From contig CAJNOQ010000794.1 in the NCBI GenBank assembly GCA_905250885.1, positions 1-40,980 of the forward strand: a stretch of 40,980 bases of DNA, read 5' to 3'. This DNA comes from Didymodactylos carnosus (Eukaryota; Rotifera; Eurotatoria; Philodinida; Philodinidae). The translations under genes were made by a program, and so were the position numbers. The stretch's first letter is position 1. Each line of letters opens with the position of its first letter. The notes under the pieces are model-generated. The model was not told where the DNA came from and made no database searches. It was given only the letters and a program-made list of their open reading frames with translations. Below are positions 22,684 to 34,145 of the stretch, one piece after another.

Positions 22684-25600
22684 TCATTTTTTTTTAACAT
22701 TGGCTGATTGTGGTTTTTCAACGCCAAAGCCTTGTTGTGGATATTGCGGTGTTGCCATCGGATAAGGTGGTGCAGCTACAGAAAACAATAGCTTTATTAG
22801 TACATTAATCTCAGATAGTCAAGTAGTATTTACCTCCTCCCATATTAAAAAATTGATACGGATTATACCCGGGTGGCATTGGAAAAAAAGGTTGCATATA
22901 TGGATTTGGGTAAGGAAGATTTGCACCATCTAAATAATTTAAATAAACGATTCAAAGTTGAGAATGTCGAATTTACTAATTATATGTACCGGTTATACCT
23001 GTGGGTGGTTGTTGTCCGATCGGTGGTGCTGACGGCTGTTGCTGGTGTGGTATAGGCGCTGTAAAAGAATAAATTTGATGAGATAGTTGTTTTACAGTTA
23101 AACACGCTTGTATAATGGAACTAAACTACTCTCTAATATCAAGATGCGAAACGCTGTCATTTTTTTCTCTCTAACACCTAGGATGAGCAATCATTTGAGG
23201 GAGGGGAAAGATGCCAATCCCAAGCCCAGATAAAAGAGGAGAGTTTATGGTCTAGCAAACCTTGCAGTAAAAACTTCATTGCTACGGAAACAATAAGAAA
23301 TGCAAAACAGTCTTTTAAAAAATCAATCTGACACACAAGATATCAAATGCAGAAATAAGAAAAGCGTTAAGTTAGTAGTACAGATTATGAAAAAACGGGT
23401 GACTGGTCAAATAGATAGAATATCAAAATGACGAACGGTCTAATTTACCTGTCGTAGTTGAATTCGTTGTGCTACTGCCACCACCAACAATATTCTTTTG
23501 AATATCTTTCATTAAATCATCTTTTTCCGTCTTACGTGCAAATACAAAATCAGATACTTTATTTTGAAATTTCAATAATAACGGTGTTAAATCGTTGTAA
23601 AACTAAGCAAAAAAAAATTAGTGTTATCGAGGTAATAGAACTTAAAAGAGAAAACTAAGCTTTATCCTAAAGATTTACAGAAAACTTACTTTTGTTCCTT
23701 CTTTTAAATTGTTCAATAATTCTTGATAGGCATCATAGGCCCGAGCTAAATTTTTTAACATTTCTTCTCGTAATTGTGATGTTTCATTTCCCTGTTTTTC
23801 ATTTTGAAATTGTTGATTTGCTCGACGAACATTTTCCACTAAGTTTTCTTGTTTCGATAAACTTTCATTTACTTGCTGTTTCAATGGTGCATAAATAGAT
23901 TCAATTTCATTAACAACGACACTATTTTCATCTTGTTGACCATGTTGAAAAGCAGCTACTAATCGAGCACGAACACTATCAGAATCGGTATTTTTTAATT
24001 CTGATTCAATTACTTCACGTGCAGCTTTAGTACCACTAACTTCTTCCATTAGACGACGTAATTCCCGCACAACAAACGAATCTTTTAATGCGCCAGCTGC
24101 CGATGCCGACGGTAATTCATCAGCTATTTCATGCTAGAATGAATATAATGACAACATAATTAATTCAGCGAATATAGTTTTACCTTGACAAAGAAAGAAT
24201 GAATGTTAGGGTAAAAAACTCTTAAGTTCATAGAAAATTAACATACCGTTTGTTTACTTAACAAAACAATGCAATCACGATTCATTCGAAATTTTTCTTG
24301 GACAACTTTATCGGCTTTGATAGCATTATCAATAATTTCCAAATATTTTTTAGCTTCTTCACGTAATGGAACAGTTAAACTGTGGGATGTCGTACGTGTC
24401 CAACGTTCTTTAAATTGATTTCTTAAATCTGAATCACTACGTTCTTCTTCATCTAACATTCGAACAGTCTAAAATGATCAGACAAACTGATAACGTTAAA
24501 AATGATTCAACTGTACGGACTTTCTATCTTACTTCATCAAGTATTTCTTTATTTCTTGTTAATAATTGCGGCAATTCATTAATCATTTTATCTAGCATAT
24601 TAATTCCGCCTTGTCGTTTGACATCGTTTGATTTCTCGAGTACAGATGCTGGAACTTGTCGACCACCGCTATCTTCAATAGCTGCTGGTAAATTTAATGA
24701 AGCCAAGAATCTAAATATCAACAAGGATGTTTTATAGAATAATAAAATCCATCTACTATACATACGAATTAAGAACATTTGTTGCTTCACGTAAACGATT
24801 TACTTCTATATTCATTATTTCAACACGTTTTGAACTGAATGTTTGTAAAGCATTATTCAATGCAATTGGTACAAGTGATGCAAATAAATCTAAAAAATAT
24901 AAATTTTTGTCTCACTTGATAATAAATCAAGTACAAATGCTTAACCTCTAAAATCCGTTGTCAATGGAAATTGGACAGGAAGTGGCTTAGCGATTTGCTG
25001 AGCTAGAATTGTATCTAATGTTCGATGATCTGGTATTCTTTCATGATAAACAAAATCATTGTCTTTTCGAGCTGCTGTTAACATTTTGTTTATTTCTTCT
25101 TGTGCTGCACGTAACGTAGGATTAAATGCCGGTACTGAACACTTACTAACTGCTTGATCAGCAAATTCTTTTGCCTTCTGGAAAGAAGAAGAAATACAAC
25201 TATTATAATAAAATCAATATTCTAAATAAAACAGAAATCAAATTTATTCTATTATTTTAACCTCAAGTCTTGCTATTTGTAAACCATATTTTTTATCTGC
25301 TTGGGCTTGTTTTGCAGCATGTAATTCGACTTTCGATAAAAATAATAAATTTTTGACCGCCACTACATTAACATAACTCTAAATAGACATTATAAAATGT
25401 TGAAATTACACAGTTTAATTAAGGCAATGTTTTTACTTCTGGAATGATTTTTTTTGCACTGTCAGTTTTAGCTGATGTATATGCTTCTTTGTAACAATCA
25501 GCAGCATGCATAGCAACTTTGGCGGTAGTTTCATCTGCAAAAAATAGATTGAAGTTAATCTACATACACTTGAAAATATATATTTAGTTGAATGACGAGA

Positions 25601-26527
25601 TTTGCTCGAAAAATTGATGAATACCTCTTTGAGAACTGGATGCTTTCAGATAGATTAATTCTGCTGCTTGTGCTAACATTAACCACGATAGACTAGCCAA
25701 GACAGCTGGTTCAAAATCAATTGAACTATCCGATAGTGAATTTGCATTAACATAATCTTTCAAATAGGAATAGATTCCAGCTGCCGACTGACAAGATCTC
25801 ATAGCTGTTCTCATTCCTTCGTCCATTGATAAACTTTGTGCTGATGCCATTTCACTGTAAGCATGACCAATATTGAACAGAACACAGGCTTTTTCAAATG
25901 CTAATTTCCAACTACCTGTAACATACAAAACCGAACAAAATGAATTCTATTTATCAAGAATAAATTTCATTAAAAATAAAAAATTTTACCTGATGTTTTT
26001 TGTTTCCCACCAAATAGACCGCCGCCACTCACGAATGCATCTTGCCATTTGAAATAAATACGTATTTGATTTTCTGTTATGGGTAATTTATGTTCAATTG
26101 CTGTTATTTGATCATAATACCTTTTAAATAACAAATATAGTTATAGTTGTGGCTAGCTTTCAGTAGCTATGATCGATAAAATGTTAGTAATCACTGGAAC
26201 AGATATTTTCACAAACAAAGAGAAGAGAGATGAGTACTCAAGTTTTCTGGTGGACTCTCTTGTTTCATTTAAGATCTGGATGGTGGCTGATTAAAAAATA
26301 AATTGTTTGGTAAAGTTTAAAATCACTTACCGAAGTAGTTTTCCAGATTCATCTTTGTAATTTGTTCTTAATAATGAGTCGGCACGTAACGAATTTAAAC
26401 CATCGGCTGATGACGAATAATCTTCTTTATCACCAAATGTAGCTTTTATAAAATTTTTAATTGGTGTTGATATATTAACATCAAACGCTTTTTTAGGTGG
26501 TATTGTTAAAAACTGGTGTGTAGACAT
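22684..26527 (-). CDS. PDCD6IP: ALIX / PDCD6IP (Bro1-V-PRR), 14 exons, 811 aa
   Basis: ALIX is a cytosolic ESCRT adaptor that recruits CHMP4 and acts in endosomal sorting, abscission and membrane repair. Exons: 26331-26527, 25990-26120, 25625-25915, 25437-25534, 25262-25378, 24946-25177, 24766-24889, 24533-24710, 24247-24468, 23690-24133, 23449-23602, 22999-23058, 22834-22929, 22684-22775. All phases agree. The Bro1 domain is about residues 1-360 ([41 protein letters not shown]). The V domain is about 360-705 ([46 protein letters not shown]). The tail is rich in Pro, Gln and Tyr and includes QQPSAPPIG, whose PSAP is a TSG101-binding type motif, and [10 protein letters not shown], as in animal ALIX. 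The tail is shorter than in mammals, which explains 811 rather than about 868 residues. MSTHQ is the start by homology. Confidence 0.96.
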
Positions 26528-27084
26528 TATGTTTGATAATAGAGACACTAAATGAAACACATATAAAAGATACTATATTCAAAGAAAACTCTAGCAAAAT
26601 ATAATATTATAATAATTAGTCATATATAGGATAGAAAAGAATGTTCAATAAACTACTGACGGATGATAATAATATCGACGAAGAGAAACAAACACAATGA
26701 GTCAAGACACACTTGAACTGTGATAAACCAATAGAAGATAACAATATTTCGTAGAGTTGGATACATTATGCTGATGGAGCATCTGTCACCAATCAGAAAT
26801 GGGATGAATCATTTTTCTCAAACGGATATCGTCTTCATTCATTCTACTACGCATAGAAAATCAATTAAATTGAAGCAAAATTGAGAATGTCGCGTTCATA
26901 AGATGGTGGATAACACGTTACTCATTAAAAATCTTTGTCTTTGTTATTGTAAAAATAAACCTGATATTGTCTGCAAGAGTGTTGCAAACGAAATTGTTTA
27001 TACCATTACTTCCACTATTTAGATACTATATCAAAAACTGTGGGCACAATTTCACAATCTATGTACGTGTAAGATCTGGGACCA
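26528..27084. other. Upstream region of ALIX
   Basis: Presumed promoter of the leftward ALIX gene. No recognisable core promoter element and no open frame of note. Confidence 0.35.
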
Positions 27085-27455
27085 GTTTCTTAAAAAAACT
27101 AAAGTGAAAAAATCGTCTGAAGTCAAATTGTGTAGCTAAGTGTGTTTCTCAAACATAACTTAATTCACCTCTCAATCTCACTTAAGTTTTCACTTAAGCT
27201 TTTAAGTAGAAAATTGTTTAAATTTTGTAACTTTATTTGAAATCCGTAACCCATCCAGCCCACCATAACTAGACTAAACATAATTTTTCAGAGATTTTGT
27301 GCAGAAAATTGCTGTAAAGCAATCTAACTTGTCTAAAATACGAATGGTTTTTACTGCATAATCGCTGTCGTAAGCTTTTTTAAGAAATGTACTTAAGTTA
27401 AAAGTTAAGTGCGACTTAAATTTTGACTTAAGTTTCGACCTAAGTTTTTTTTCCC
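27085..27455. repeat. Block of ACTTAAGT palindromic repeats
   Basis: Two arms (about 27090-27215 and 27375-27450) rich in ACTTAAGT and half-sites (cacttaagttttcacttaagc, gacttaagtttcgacctaag) flank a non-repetitive middle. This is the same two-armed plan as the other palindromic blocks. Related CTTAAG motifs occur at 12340-12420. Terminal repeats are only suggestive (aaaaaaactaaag against aaaaaaacttagg). Confidence 0.45.
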
Positions 27456-27899
27456 TGCTCTCAACCTGCTTGGTTGAAAATCTTCTGATTTATCCCGTTT
27501 TTTCTATTGAACATTCGACAACATCTGAGGACGAGTTAAGACTATTTGAAAAAATATAGAGATACTGTAAGTAATTTTCTTTTATAAGCACAGATCAACT
27601 TCGATCAAACACATTTTGTTTCGTAAAGAAAGATTTTTCTAGAAGATTTTTCACTTCATTTAACGTTTGACCTGAATCGTACTCTAAGACTCTTCTAATC
27701 AAAACGTTCTGACATAAGAGACATTCGACTCACTAGGTGTTATTATTAACACTGGGTTCTTTTGTAGTTCAAAAATCTGGTAATCAATAAAAGAATTAAT
27801 TTATTTTGAACAATCATACGCAAGATTGAGTAACCCGGTGTGTGATCAATAACTGAAAAATATTTATATTCTAAAAATCTTTCTTTTTATCTTTTTCAG

Positions 27900-29375
27900 A
27901 AAGTTCTCAGAGCACGTCTAGAAACCTTACAATTTCTCTACAGTTTCGGTAATACAGCTAGTAGTCGTTATCTGTACAGATCTTACAATTTCATCTGCCT
28001 CCTCTACTTCAACTTTTTATATATCAACATTCTCATTGTTGTCTACAACAAGAATCACCAATAATCAACAGAGTGGCATTGGACGAATTTAATCGTCAAC
28101 ATCATTACAAAAGCTTTTACATCACAACAATAATGGACATACAGATGGCTGATGTCGATAACAATATAAAAAATACAAAATCACCTTTAGTAATAAAGAG
28201 CAGTGGTAGTGATCTTGTTCTATTGCGCCGTGACGACGTAACGGATATATTGAGAGGATGTTTATTTCGTTTGTGAGGGATTGAAACACATTATGTTAAC
28301 GGAAATAGTGGAAATGAATCAAAGACGCCACTAACACTAGATCGCTATACCAAAGCCTTGGTTGGTCGATTTCTGAAATGTGGCTAGTTATATGAAAAAA
28401 ATACGAAAAATAATTAAATTCACCGACAACAGGACTAGTATTACAACCACCTCTGGCAAATTATCATCGGAATCACGAGAATATCACCGACTTATCTTTG
28501 GCATCGAACAACAGGTATTGAACACTAGAAATGCCCCAACCTAGAATTGTTCTTTTGGTGCATCTATGGAAATAATGCTATTTCTCAAAAAATTTGTTAC
28601 TAATTGTTTTCAATCAGCAGATTGTAGCCATTATTTTTCTCTATAAAATAAGTTGTTGGGATGTTTTGTGACAGTCTTAAATTTAACATTAGAAACTCTT
28701 CTTTATACAAGGGAAATTGACATTGATCGGACTTGATCAATATTATTCCTGTTTCTGCCTTATTAAATAAGAATACAAAGCCCGGTGTATGTCATTTTAC
28801 ACGAAACAATCTGCTGGAGAATTCTACACATTCAAAAAACAATTAAAATAAGCTGCTTAAGAGCTAGATTTTTTATTTTCCAAAAAGAATCGATGCGTGC
28901 GTACTTAACATCTGTTTTATTGTCATCGAAGATCTAAAGCATTCCAGCGTTTTCTAATAAAATAATCAGATAAAATTCGATGTAGTAGTAACTCTTTAAA
29001 TGATTCTTTCAGTTCGTGGTTCTGACTATTACGAATGTAGCTCGTCCTTTCAAGGTTTGTTTGTTTCACTTTAGGTTGGCATTGTACTTGATCCAACAGG
29101 TCCTGTCTGATTGAAAAAATTACATATATGGTCATGTACACCGATGCAACGTTTAAAATTCATTGCATCAATTAGTAAACTCTGTCAAGGTATGTTTTCA
29201 TTGGTACAAAGTTGCAAAGGTTTCCCAGCATACGCTATTTGAAAGAACGAAACGTAGGGTTTTACTGTCACTATTACATACTCATCACCAACATGGTGAT
29301 CCATTACAACAGTCAACAATTTATCCACGGTTATATAATTGTATCATACCTATACGCGATACGATTATCGAATGA
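27900..29375 (+). CDS. Unidentified spliced coding segment, at least four exons
   Basis: Four candidate exons join with consistent phase: 27900-27948 (after CTTTTTCAG), 28053-28272 (donor GTGAGG), 28433-28514 (CAACAG|..|GTATTG) and 29229-29375 (TGA stop). Together they would give about 165 residues including VLRARLETLQFLYSF, RQHHYKSFYITTIMDIQM, LLRRDDVTDILRGCLF, SESREYHRLIFGIEQQ and TLFERTKRRVLLSLLHT. I do not recognise the family. No start codon is evident, so the 5' end is missing or lies further left. The 28515-29228 intron is long and contains an opposite-strand frame. Because the next segments lead into a Penelope-like element, this could be a host pseudogene or an upstream part of that element. 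Confidence 0.4.
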
Positions 29376-29452
29376 ATATGCAATGGGTTAATCAATGATC
29401 CATGGCTAGAAAATATGTGTTAATCAATAAGAAGATAGATAATGAAAAATTA

Positions 29453-30415
29453 TGGTATGAAAAGTATCAGGTGATCCAGATATAATGGTTGTTAATTTGT
29501 TTTCTGTTCTTCTCCATACAGTCTCAACCTTTTTGAAATTTTTTTTACCAAAAGATGTGCGGCGAAATACTGTACAGAAGTATACTTACCTACCTAAACT
29601 TTAATTTCAAAACTTCAATCAAGAAAACTACACAAATTAGGCGAAGGCGAAAAAAAATGAAAACTTTGTAAATTTGGCATCTTTTTCTACTTGACCTTTT
29701 TTATTCTGCTATTATTTCCGTAAAAAAGTGTAGCGAAAGTGAGAACTCAGTTTGTTTTGTACTTTCGAATGTACTCTTTCTCGTGGTCTTTAAAAAAAGG
29801 TATTTTAGAGCAGACAGTGTGCTCAAGAACGAAGTTTCAAAAATTGACAACTCCTCGTTTCCAACAATATGCTTAAGCAAGAAACGGAAAAGATGATAGA
29901 ACTTTGGATTTTGCAGTTAGGTAGAGAAGTGCAATCATTCTGATAAAAATAACAAATCCGATCAGAAGATCCTTTGTTTTAATGGAGTTATGGGAGTTTT
30001 ACTGGAAGCACTACCATACGAAGAATTTAAAAAATTAATGAAAAAATGCGTGACAACCGACAGAAAAATGATTACTTCTCCATGGGTTTTGATGTGAAAA
30101 AATTGCAAGTGCAGCTAAAAGATAGAGCGAAGTCAGACTACAAAATGACAATTTTTCTTACTTTCAAACTGTTGAAACAGGAACGTTTAGAAAGTTTTCA
30201 TTTTTTTCGACTTTCATCTACTTTTTATAGTTTTCTTGATTGAAGTTTTGAAATTAAAGTTTAGGTATGGTTCTGTAAAATATTTCGCGGCTCATATTTT
30301 TAGTAAAAAAAATTGCAGAAAGGTTAAGACTGTATGGAGAGAAGAACAGAAAACAAAAAAACCGTCATTATATCTGGACACCGGATATAGTTTACCAACC
30401 ATACTTTTCATACCA
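29453..30415. mobile_element. 963-bp long-TIR MITE, second copy of the 17651-18577 family
   Basis: Flanked by TA (29451-29452 and 30416-30417). The outer ends are TGGTATGAAAAGTAT and its complement. The inverted arms of about 200 bp include TCCAGATATAATG and gttttctgttcttctccata, with a 20-bp length difference between arms. Inside, the arms and the spacer match the 17651-18577 element in reverse orientation (for example gatgtgcggcgaaatact, gacaaccgacagaaaaa, gcaatcat). The outermost 80-100 bp of each arm is unrelated to the other copy's mariner-like ends. It is inserted inside a candidate exon: removing it leaves AAA TTA TTA CTG AG|GTAAGC. Confidence 0.8.
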
Positions 30416-30687
30416 TATTACTGAGGTAAGCAGTCATTTTATTGAAGATTAAATTAGGAATAATTTTCTTTTCTCTCTTTTAGACCTGGACATGGAGATA
30501 ATACACTTACATTCATGAGAATATTTAATCATTTATAGCGAGTGAAACGAATGGAATATACAACATGTGGAGTATGGAAACAACTGATTAAAAATTCAAG
30601 ACAATTTTCATCTATACCAGGTAAGACACGTTTTCCCGAGTAAAATGCACTACTATTCACTAACAGGCGCAAACTAAAATCTAATAC

Positions 30688-30933
30688 AGTCAATCAGTTG
30701 AACTTGTCGAGTTGATTACACTGGTATCGAGTAATACTTAAACTAACAGTCAAAAAAAGATACCATCATCTCTCGTACTTTATACTTTAGTACAAATAAA
30801 CGCAATTCAACGTTAAGAGTCGAGCTCGTGTCTGTTGTGGTTGTTGGAGGTAGTTAGTGGATATATTTTGACGATTGGTAAACACTAGTATCCATCATCG
30901 ATGCCAGTATAATCAACTCGACGAACTTGACTA
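30688..30933. mobile_element. About 246-bp MITE with CAGTCAA-type ends
   Basis: The left arm (about 30686-30731) and the complement of the right arm (about 30893-30935) share gtcgagttgatta and actggtatcga-like sequence; the left arm has a short extra segment. TA flanks both ends (TA|CAGTCAA and TTGACTA|TA), which suggests a Tc1-like origin. It has no coding frame and lies in the long gap between the decayed exons at 30620 and 31561. Confidence 0.5.
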
Positions 30934-31414
30934 TATAAGATTCTAATGTGGGGCTGCCACTGTGTGTTAGTATACTTTATAAAATACCACAGTGTCCAAT
31001 GATATGGGATATTCTGTAGTACGGGACGGAATGCCGCAACATTTTTCTAAGTAGCAATGGGTGGAATGTGATTTTTTTCAAGTAAGATCTTAGGAGAAGA
31101 TTCTTTTTTAATTTACTTCGTTTTACTCCATATCAATGAATAGTAGAGGATGAGGATATCTACCTTTCTACTACAAAAACATTTTAATATGTATATAAAA
31201 GCAGCTTTTCATGTTTCTGCGCATCGAAAATAAGAAAAATTTAGTTTTTTTGCATACTGAAACAATAGTTGAGAAAAAAATTTTGTGCGCTTCCACGGAA
31301 TGGGATAAAAGAGATTGCTTATCCACAAAATATCACATTTTTTCACTGTGATAACCCTTAACCTAAAATATTCGTTATCACAGCTAAATCCATTCACTAG
31401 TCTTATGCACTTCC

Positions 31415-31451
31415 AAAAACTATCGTTAGCTTCAGTTTAACGATAGTTTTT
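31415..31451. repeat. Perfect 14-bp stem hairpin
   Basis: AAAAACTATCGTTA and its exact complement TAACGATAGTTTTT flank a 9-base loop (gcttcagtt). In the sequence between decayed exons at 30620 and 31561. It could be the end of a foldback element or a structured RNA; no second copy is seen here. Confidence 0.55.
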
Positions 31452-32185
31452 ATTCTACTCTAGACATAATTGATTTAATGTGTACTTGTTTTGATATATC
31501 AAATGAAATGACACGTTTTGTTCAAAAGTGTCAATTATTATATTATGTTTGAAATGTTAGAATATCCATGAAGTGATTTATTATCTAAATTGAAAGATGC
31601 CAAATATTTATAACAAATTTTAGAAGCCAATAATGGATTATTAGAAAAAATAATTATACGTTTATTGCTAAATGTTGATGAAAAAAAGACAAGATTTAGC
31701 AAAACAATTATGATGTATAGTTTAGTTTGTTTTAATATTAAATTTTGACACGTTAACACAAATATTATTTTTTACTGTCAAAAATGAACTTCAGACAAGA
31801 TTCAGTTATCAACAACGACAATATAATGATTAATAGAAATAGGATCTATGATTTCCTACTCTAATTCTTCATTTGATAATCTATTTTTTTAATAGGATGG
31901 CGAATTGCGAAGATTTCACAATGTGTTTAAACCGACATTAAAAACAATCAAAAATGAATTACAGATATTAAAAAAGACATTTCGAGTATGTTTCTTTTTG
32001 CTTGATAATTGAGGGCAATCAAAGATTTGTATATAGAGACAGAAAAATGTGATTGATAAATTAAATAATTATAGAAATTAATACAGTAGCTAATTTTAAA
32101 TCGTATATTATTAAAACTATTTAGTTCGACATTTCGACAAAAGATTTGTCATTATCGAGAACAATGTGTGTCAATAAAAACATAA

Positions 32186-32250
32186 GAATAGAGTTGAAAC
32201 TATGATCTCTTATACATGCGCTTCTATATCTACTAGACTATGTTACACAA
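32186..32250 (-). other. Decayed tRNA-like sequence
   Basis: On the minus strand an A-box-like TAGTCTAGTAGATATAGA is followed by gcgcatgtataagagatc, resembling a tRNA anticodon arm region, and a degraded B box (AGTTTCAACTC). It is followed by CTATTC, as is the 21836-21890 stretch. Likely a tRNA pseudogene or SINE head, not a working tRNA. Confidence 0.4.
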
Positions 32251-32499
32251 CAGTCACCATAAAGAAAAATAGAAGTAAAACCAGACAGAAAAAATTGTAC
32301 AGTTAGGCGGATATACAAAATAAAAATAGAATAAATTTTGTAGACATTGTTCACTAAAAGATATTATATATGTTGCATCTTTAAAACAGAAGATGATGGA
32401 AAAGAAGCATTTCGATCATTGGAATGACAAGGATGTCGATGAAATTACATTGCACACTTTATCCTCTGATTAACGTCAAGCTGCTGAAAAATTGAGATT

Positions 32500-32964
32500 A
32501 TACGTGGCAGAGCTCCTATTGATCCACCAGGCCCGAGACCAACTCACCTCGAGCCGAACCGTTCGATTTTTTTCTCGGACCAGGTGGACCGTTCCGAAAC
32601 ATTTTTCAGGATGGACGGACCAGCCCGATTCGAGAAATTTTAAAAGTTTTCTCCATATTTTCAGTTAAATTTAGCTATTTTTTATTAAAAGTAGATATTA
32701 CGATTATTTAGCGAATTTCTGTTATCAAAAAAAATACTTCTATTTTCTTAATTAACTGATATTGCTGCTGAACCAATCGTAGAAAAGCTTTTTCTGCGTT
32801 TTTGCTATAATGAAGTTAAATTTAGTCTAAAAAAATTTACAGTAGGGCTCGGACCGAGCCAACCGATTAGCATGATGGGTCGGGCAGGCTTCGACTTTTG
32901 TCGGTCTTGATTAGACCGTGCGTGGCCATCAAAAATTGGTCCGATTAGGAGCTCTGATAGGTGG
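32500..32964. mobile_element. 449-bp hAT-type MITE with near-perfect 8-bp duplication
   Basis: The element spans 32508-32956. It starts CAGAGCTCCTA and ends TAGGAGCTCTG, the CAGAG-type terminus common in hAT elements. It is flanked by ATACGTGG (32500-32507) and ATAGGTGG (32957-32964), an 8-bp duplication with one mismatch. The interior is GC-richer than its surroundings and repeats cggacc/ggtccg and gggtcgg-like motifs near both ends, which may be transposase-binding repeats. It has no coding frame. It interrupts the frame running into the Penelope-like reverse transcriptase. Confidence 0.85.
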
Positions 32965-34145
32965 ATAGGTTTTGATTGCGTGCAAACGAGAACTGAGCGT
33001 TTAATACGCCAGAGTACAGTTTTTGAAAGATGTATGAGCGATCTATCGTTATAATTCGTCTAGATAAAGGTAGAGGTGTGGGTTATTCCTGATAGATCTG
33101 ATTATAGAATCAATACTCTACTACAGGGTACTATACATTTGTAAGTAAAGACCTAACTATCACGAAACGAGATCAAACTTTTATATTTTCTGTTAACTTT
33201 AAAAAAAATAAAACTTTATGCTGAATCAGAATATGTACGTTGTCGTCCTACGAGATCGTGATCAGCCAAACCATATGGACTTCCAAAGACGATATTCCTT
33301 TACAATGTATCCTTTCAGCTACAAAAACATTTAACTATGGACTTGCTAAAGTATTAGCTTACGGATTATCATATTTATTTAATAGTCAATACACATGTAA
33401 AGATATATTTTATTTTATTGATCAAATTTCAATACTTCTTTCTAACATGACCGATTATAAAAATGGTAATCATTTGACGCGACAATCTTTTTACCAACTT
33501 GTCAAGGTTTTTATGACTAATTTAGAGAAATCTATTTACTCAAAGTTAAAAGAAAAGGGGATCAAATATTCTACAAGATACGTTGATGACACATTTCTTT
33601 TACTAAAGTCAAACTCCTTATTTGATGAAATTAACACAGTTTCAACTCTTTTCACAATGATATCCGATTTACACATGAAATAGAAACAAATAATTGTTTA
33701 CCTTTTCTTGACATGACAGTAATAGGCGCACTAATTTAAATTCGAAACTACTGTGTATAGGAAAGAAAACGTTTAATGGACATCGTATGTACCATATAGT
33801 TGCAAGAAAAGCTGTGTTAGTAGCATGACTAATCATGACATACGCCTATGCTCTACCTATGAACTGCTAATAACTGAATTAGAGGAAATTAGACATATAA
33901 CGAAACTGAATCGGTACCCACGCATATTCGTAGATATACTAATAGAAGTTCTTGTTACGTTATTCTCTAATCTGAACAACTCTAACTTGATCGATCATGT
34001 TAAGAATAAGTCATCTGAAAAACGACTAACAGTAGACGTATCATTTGTACAGAATTTATTAAAAATATTTAGTAAAAAATTACAATATTTAACAAAAACA
34101 TTGAAACTACAGCTTGATTTGAGAATAATTTTTACGATTATCTAA
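32965..34145 (+). pseudogene. Penelope-like (Athena-type) reverse transcriptase, decayed
   Basis: Landmarks in order: VIIRLDKGRGV at about 33040 (family DKG.G motif), a DRSDYRINTLLQGT segment, YGLPK in a shifted frame near 33270, ILSATKTFNYGLAKVLAYGL (palm), RYVDDTFLL at 33574-33600 with the catalytic YVDD, NNCLPFLDM in a shifted frame near 33690, TTVYRK, then CSTYELLITELEEI, KLNRYPRIFVDIL and a tail ending LDLRIIFTII at 34145. These follow Penelope-like elements rather than LINE or LTR enzymes. Several frameshifts and stops (33027, 33681, 33736) make it non-functional as read. I see no GIY-YIG endonuclease downstream, as expected for the Athena group known from bdelloid rotifers. Confidence 0.85.

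Larger units (their letters stand above)
29402..32507 (+). pseudogene. Decayed upstream exons leading into the Penelope-like element
   Basis: Candidate exons, phase-compatible in order: 29402-29452 continuing at 30418-30425 after a transposon, 30484-30620, 31561-31724, 31896-31985 and 32390-32507. Each has usable GT/AG ends (GTAAGC, GTAAGA, GTTTGT, GTATGT). Translations look protein-like (ARKYVLINKKIDNEK, SDLLSKLKDAKYL, NNGLLEKIIIRLLLNVDEKK, DGELRRFHNVFKPTLKTIKN, HFDHWNDKDVDEITLHTL). They are broken by stops at 30536, 31569, 31611 and 32471. The last exon continues in the same frame, across a hAT insertion, into the reverse transcriptase core at about 33040. Penelope-like elements are known to carry introns, so these may be its N-terminal exons. 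A separate decayed host gene is the alternative. Confidence 0.4.

Noticed and set aside
22873..23055. Plus-strand 60-codon frame
   Set aside because: Overlaps two ALIX exons on the other strand and shows no features of its own.
28923..29141. Minus-strand frame with a possible acceptor (TTTTTTCAATCAG) and protein-like translation
   Set aside because: Could be a terminal exon, but no upstream exon could be matched and it lies in an intron of the better-supported plus-strand model; left undecided and not listed as a gene.
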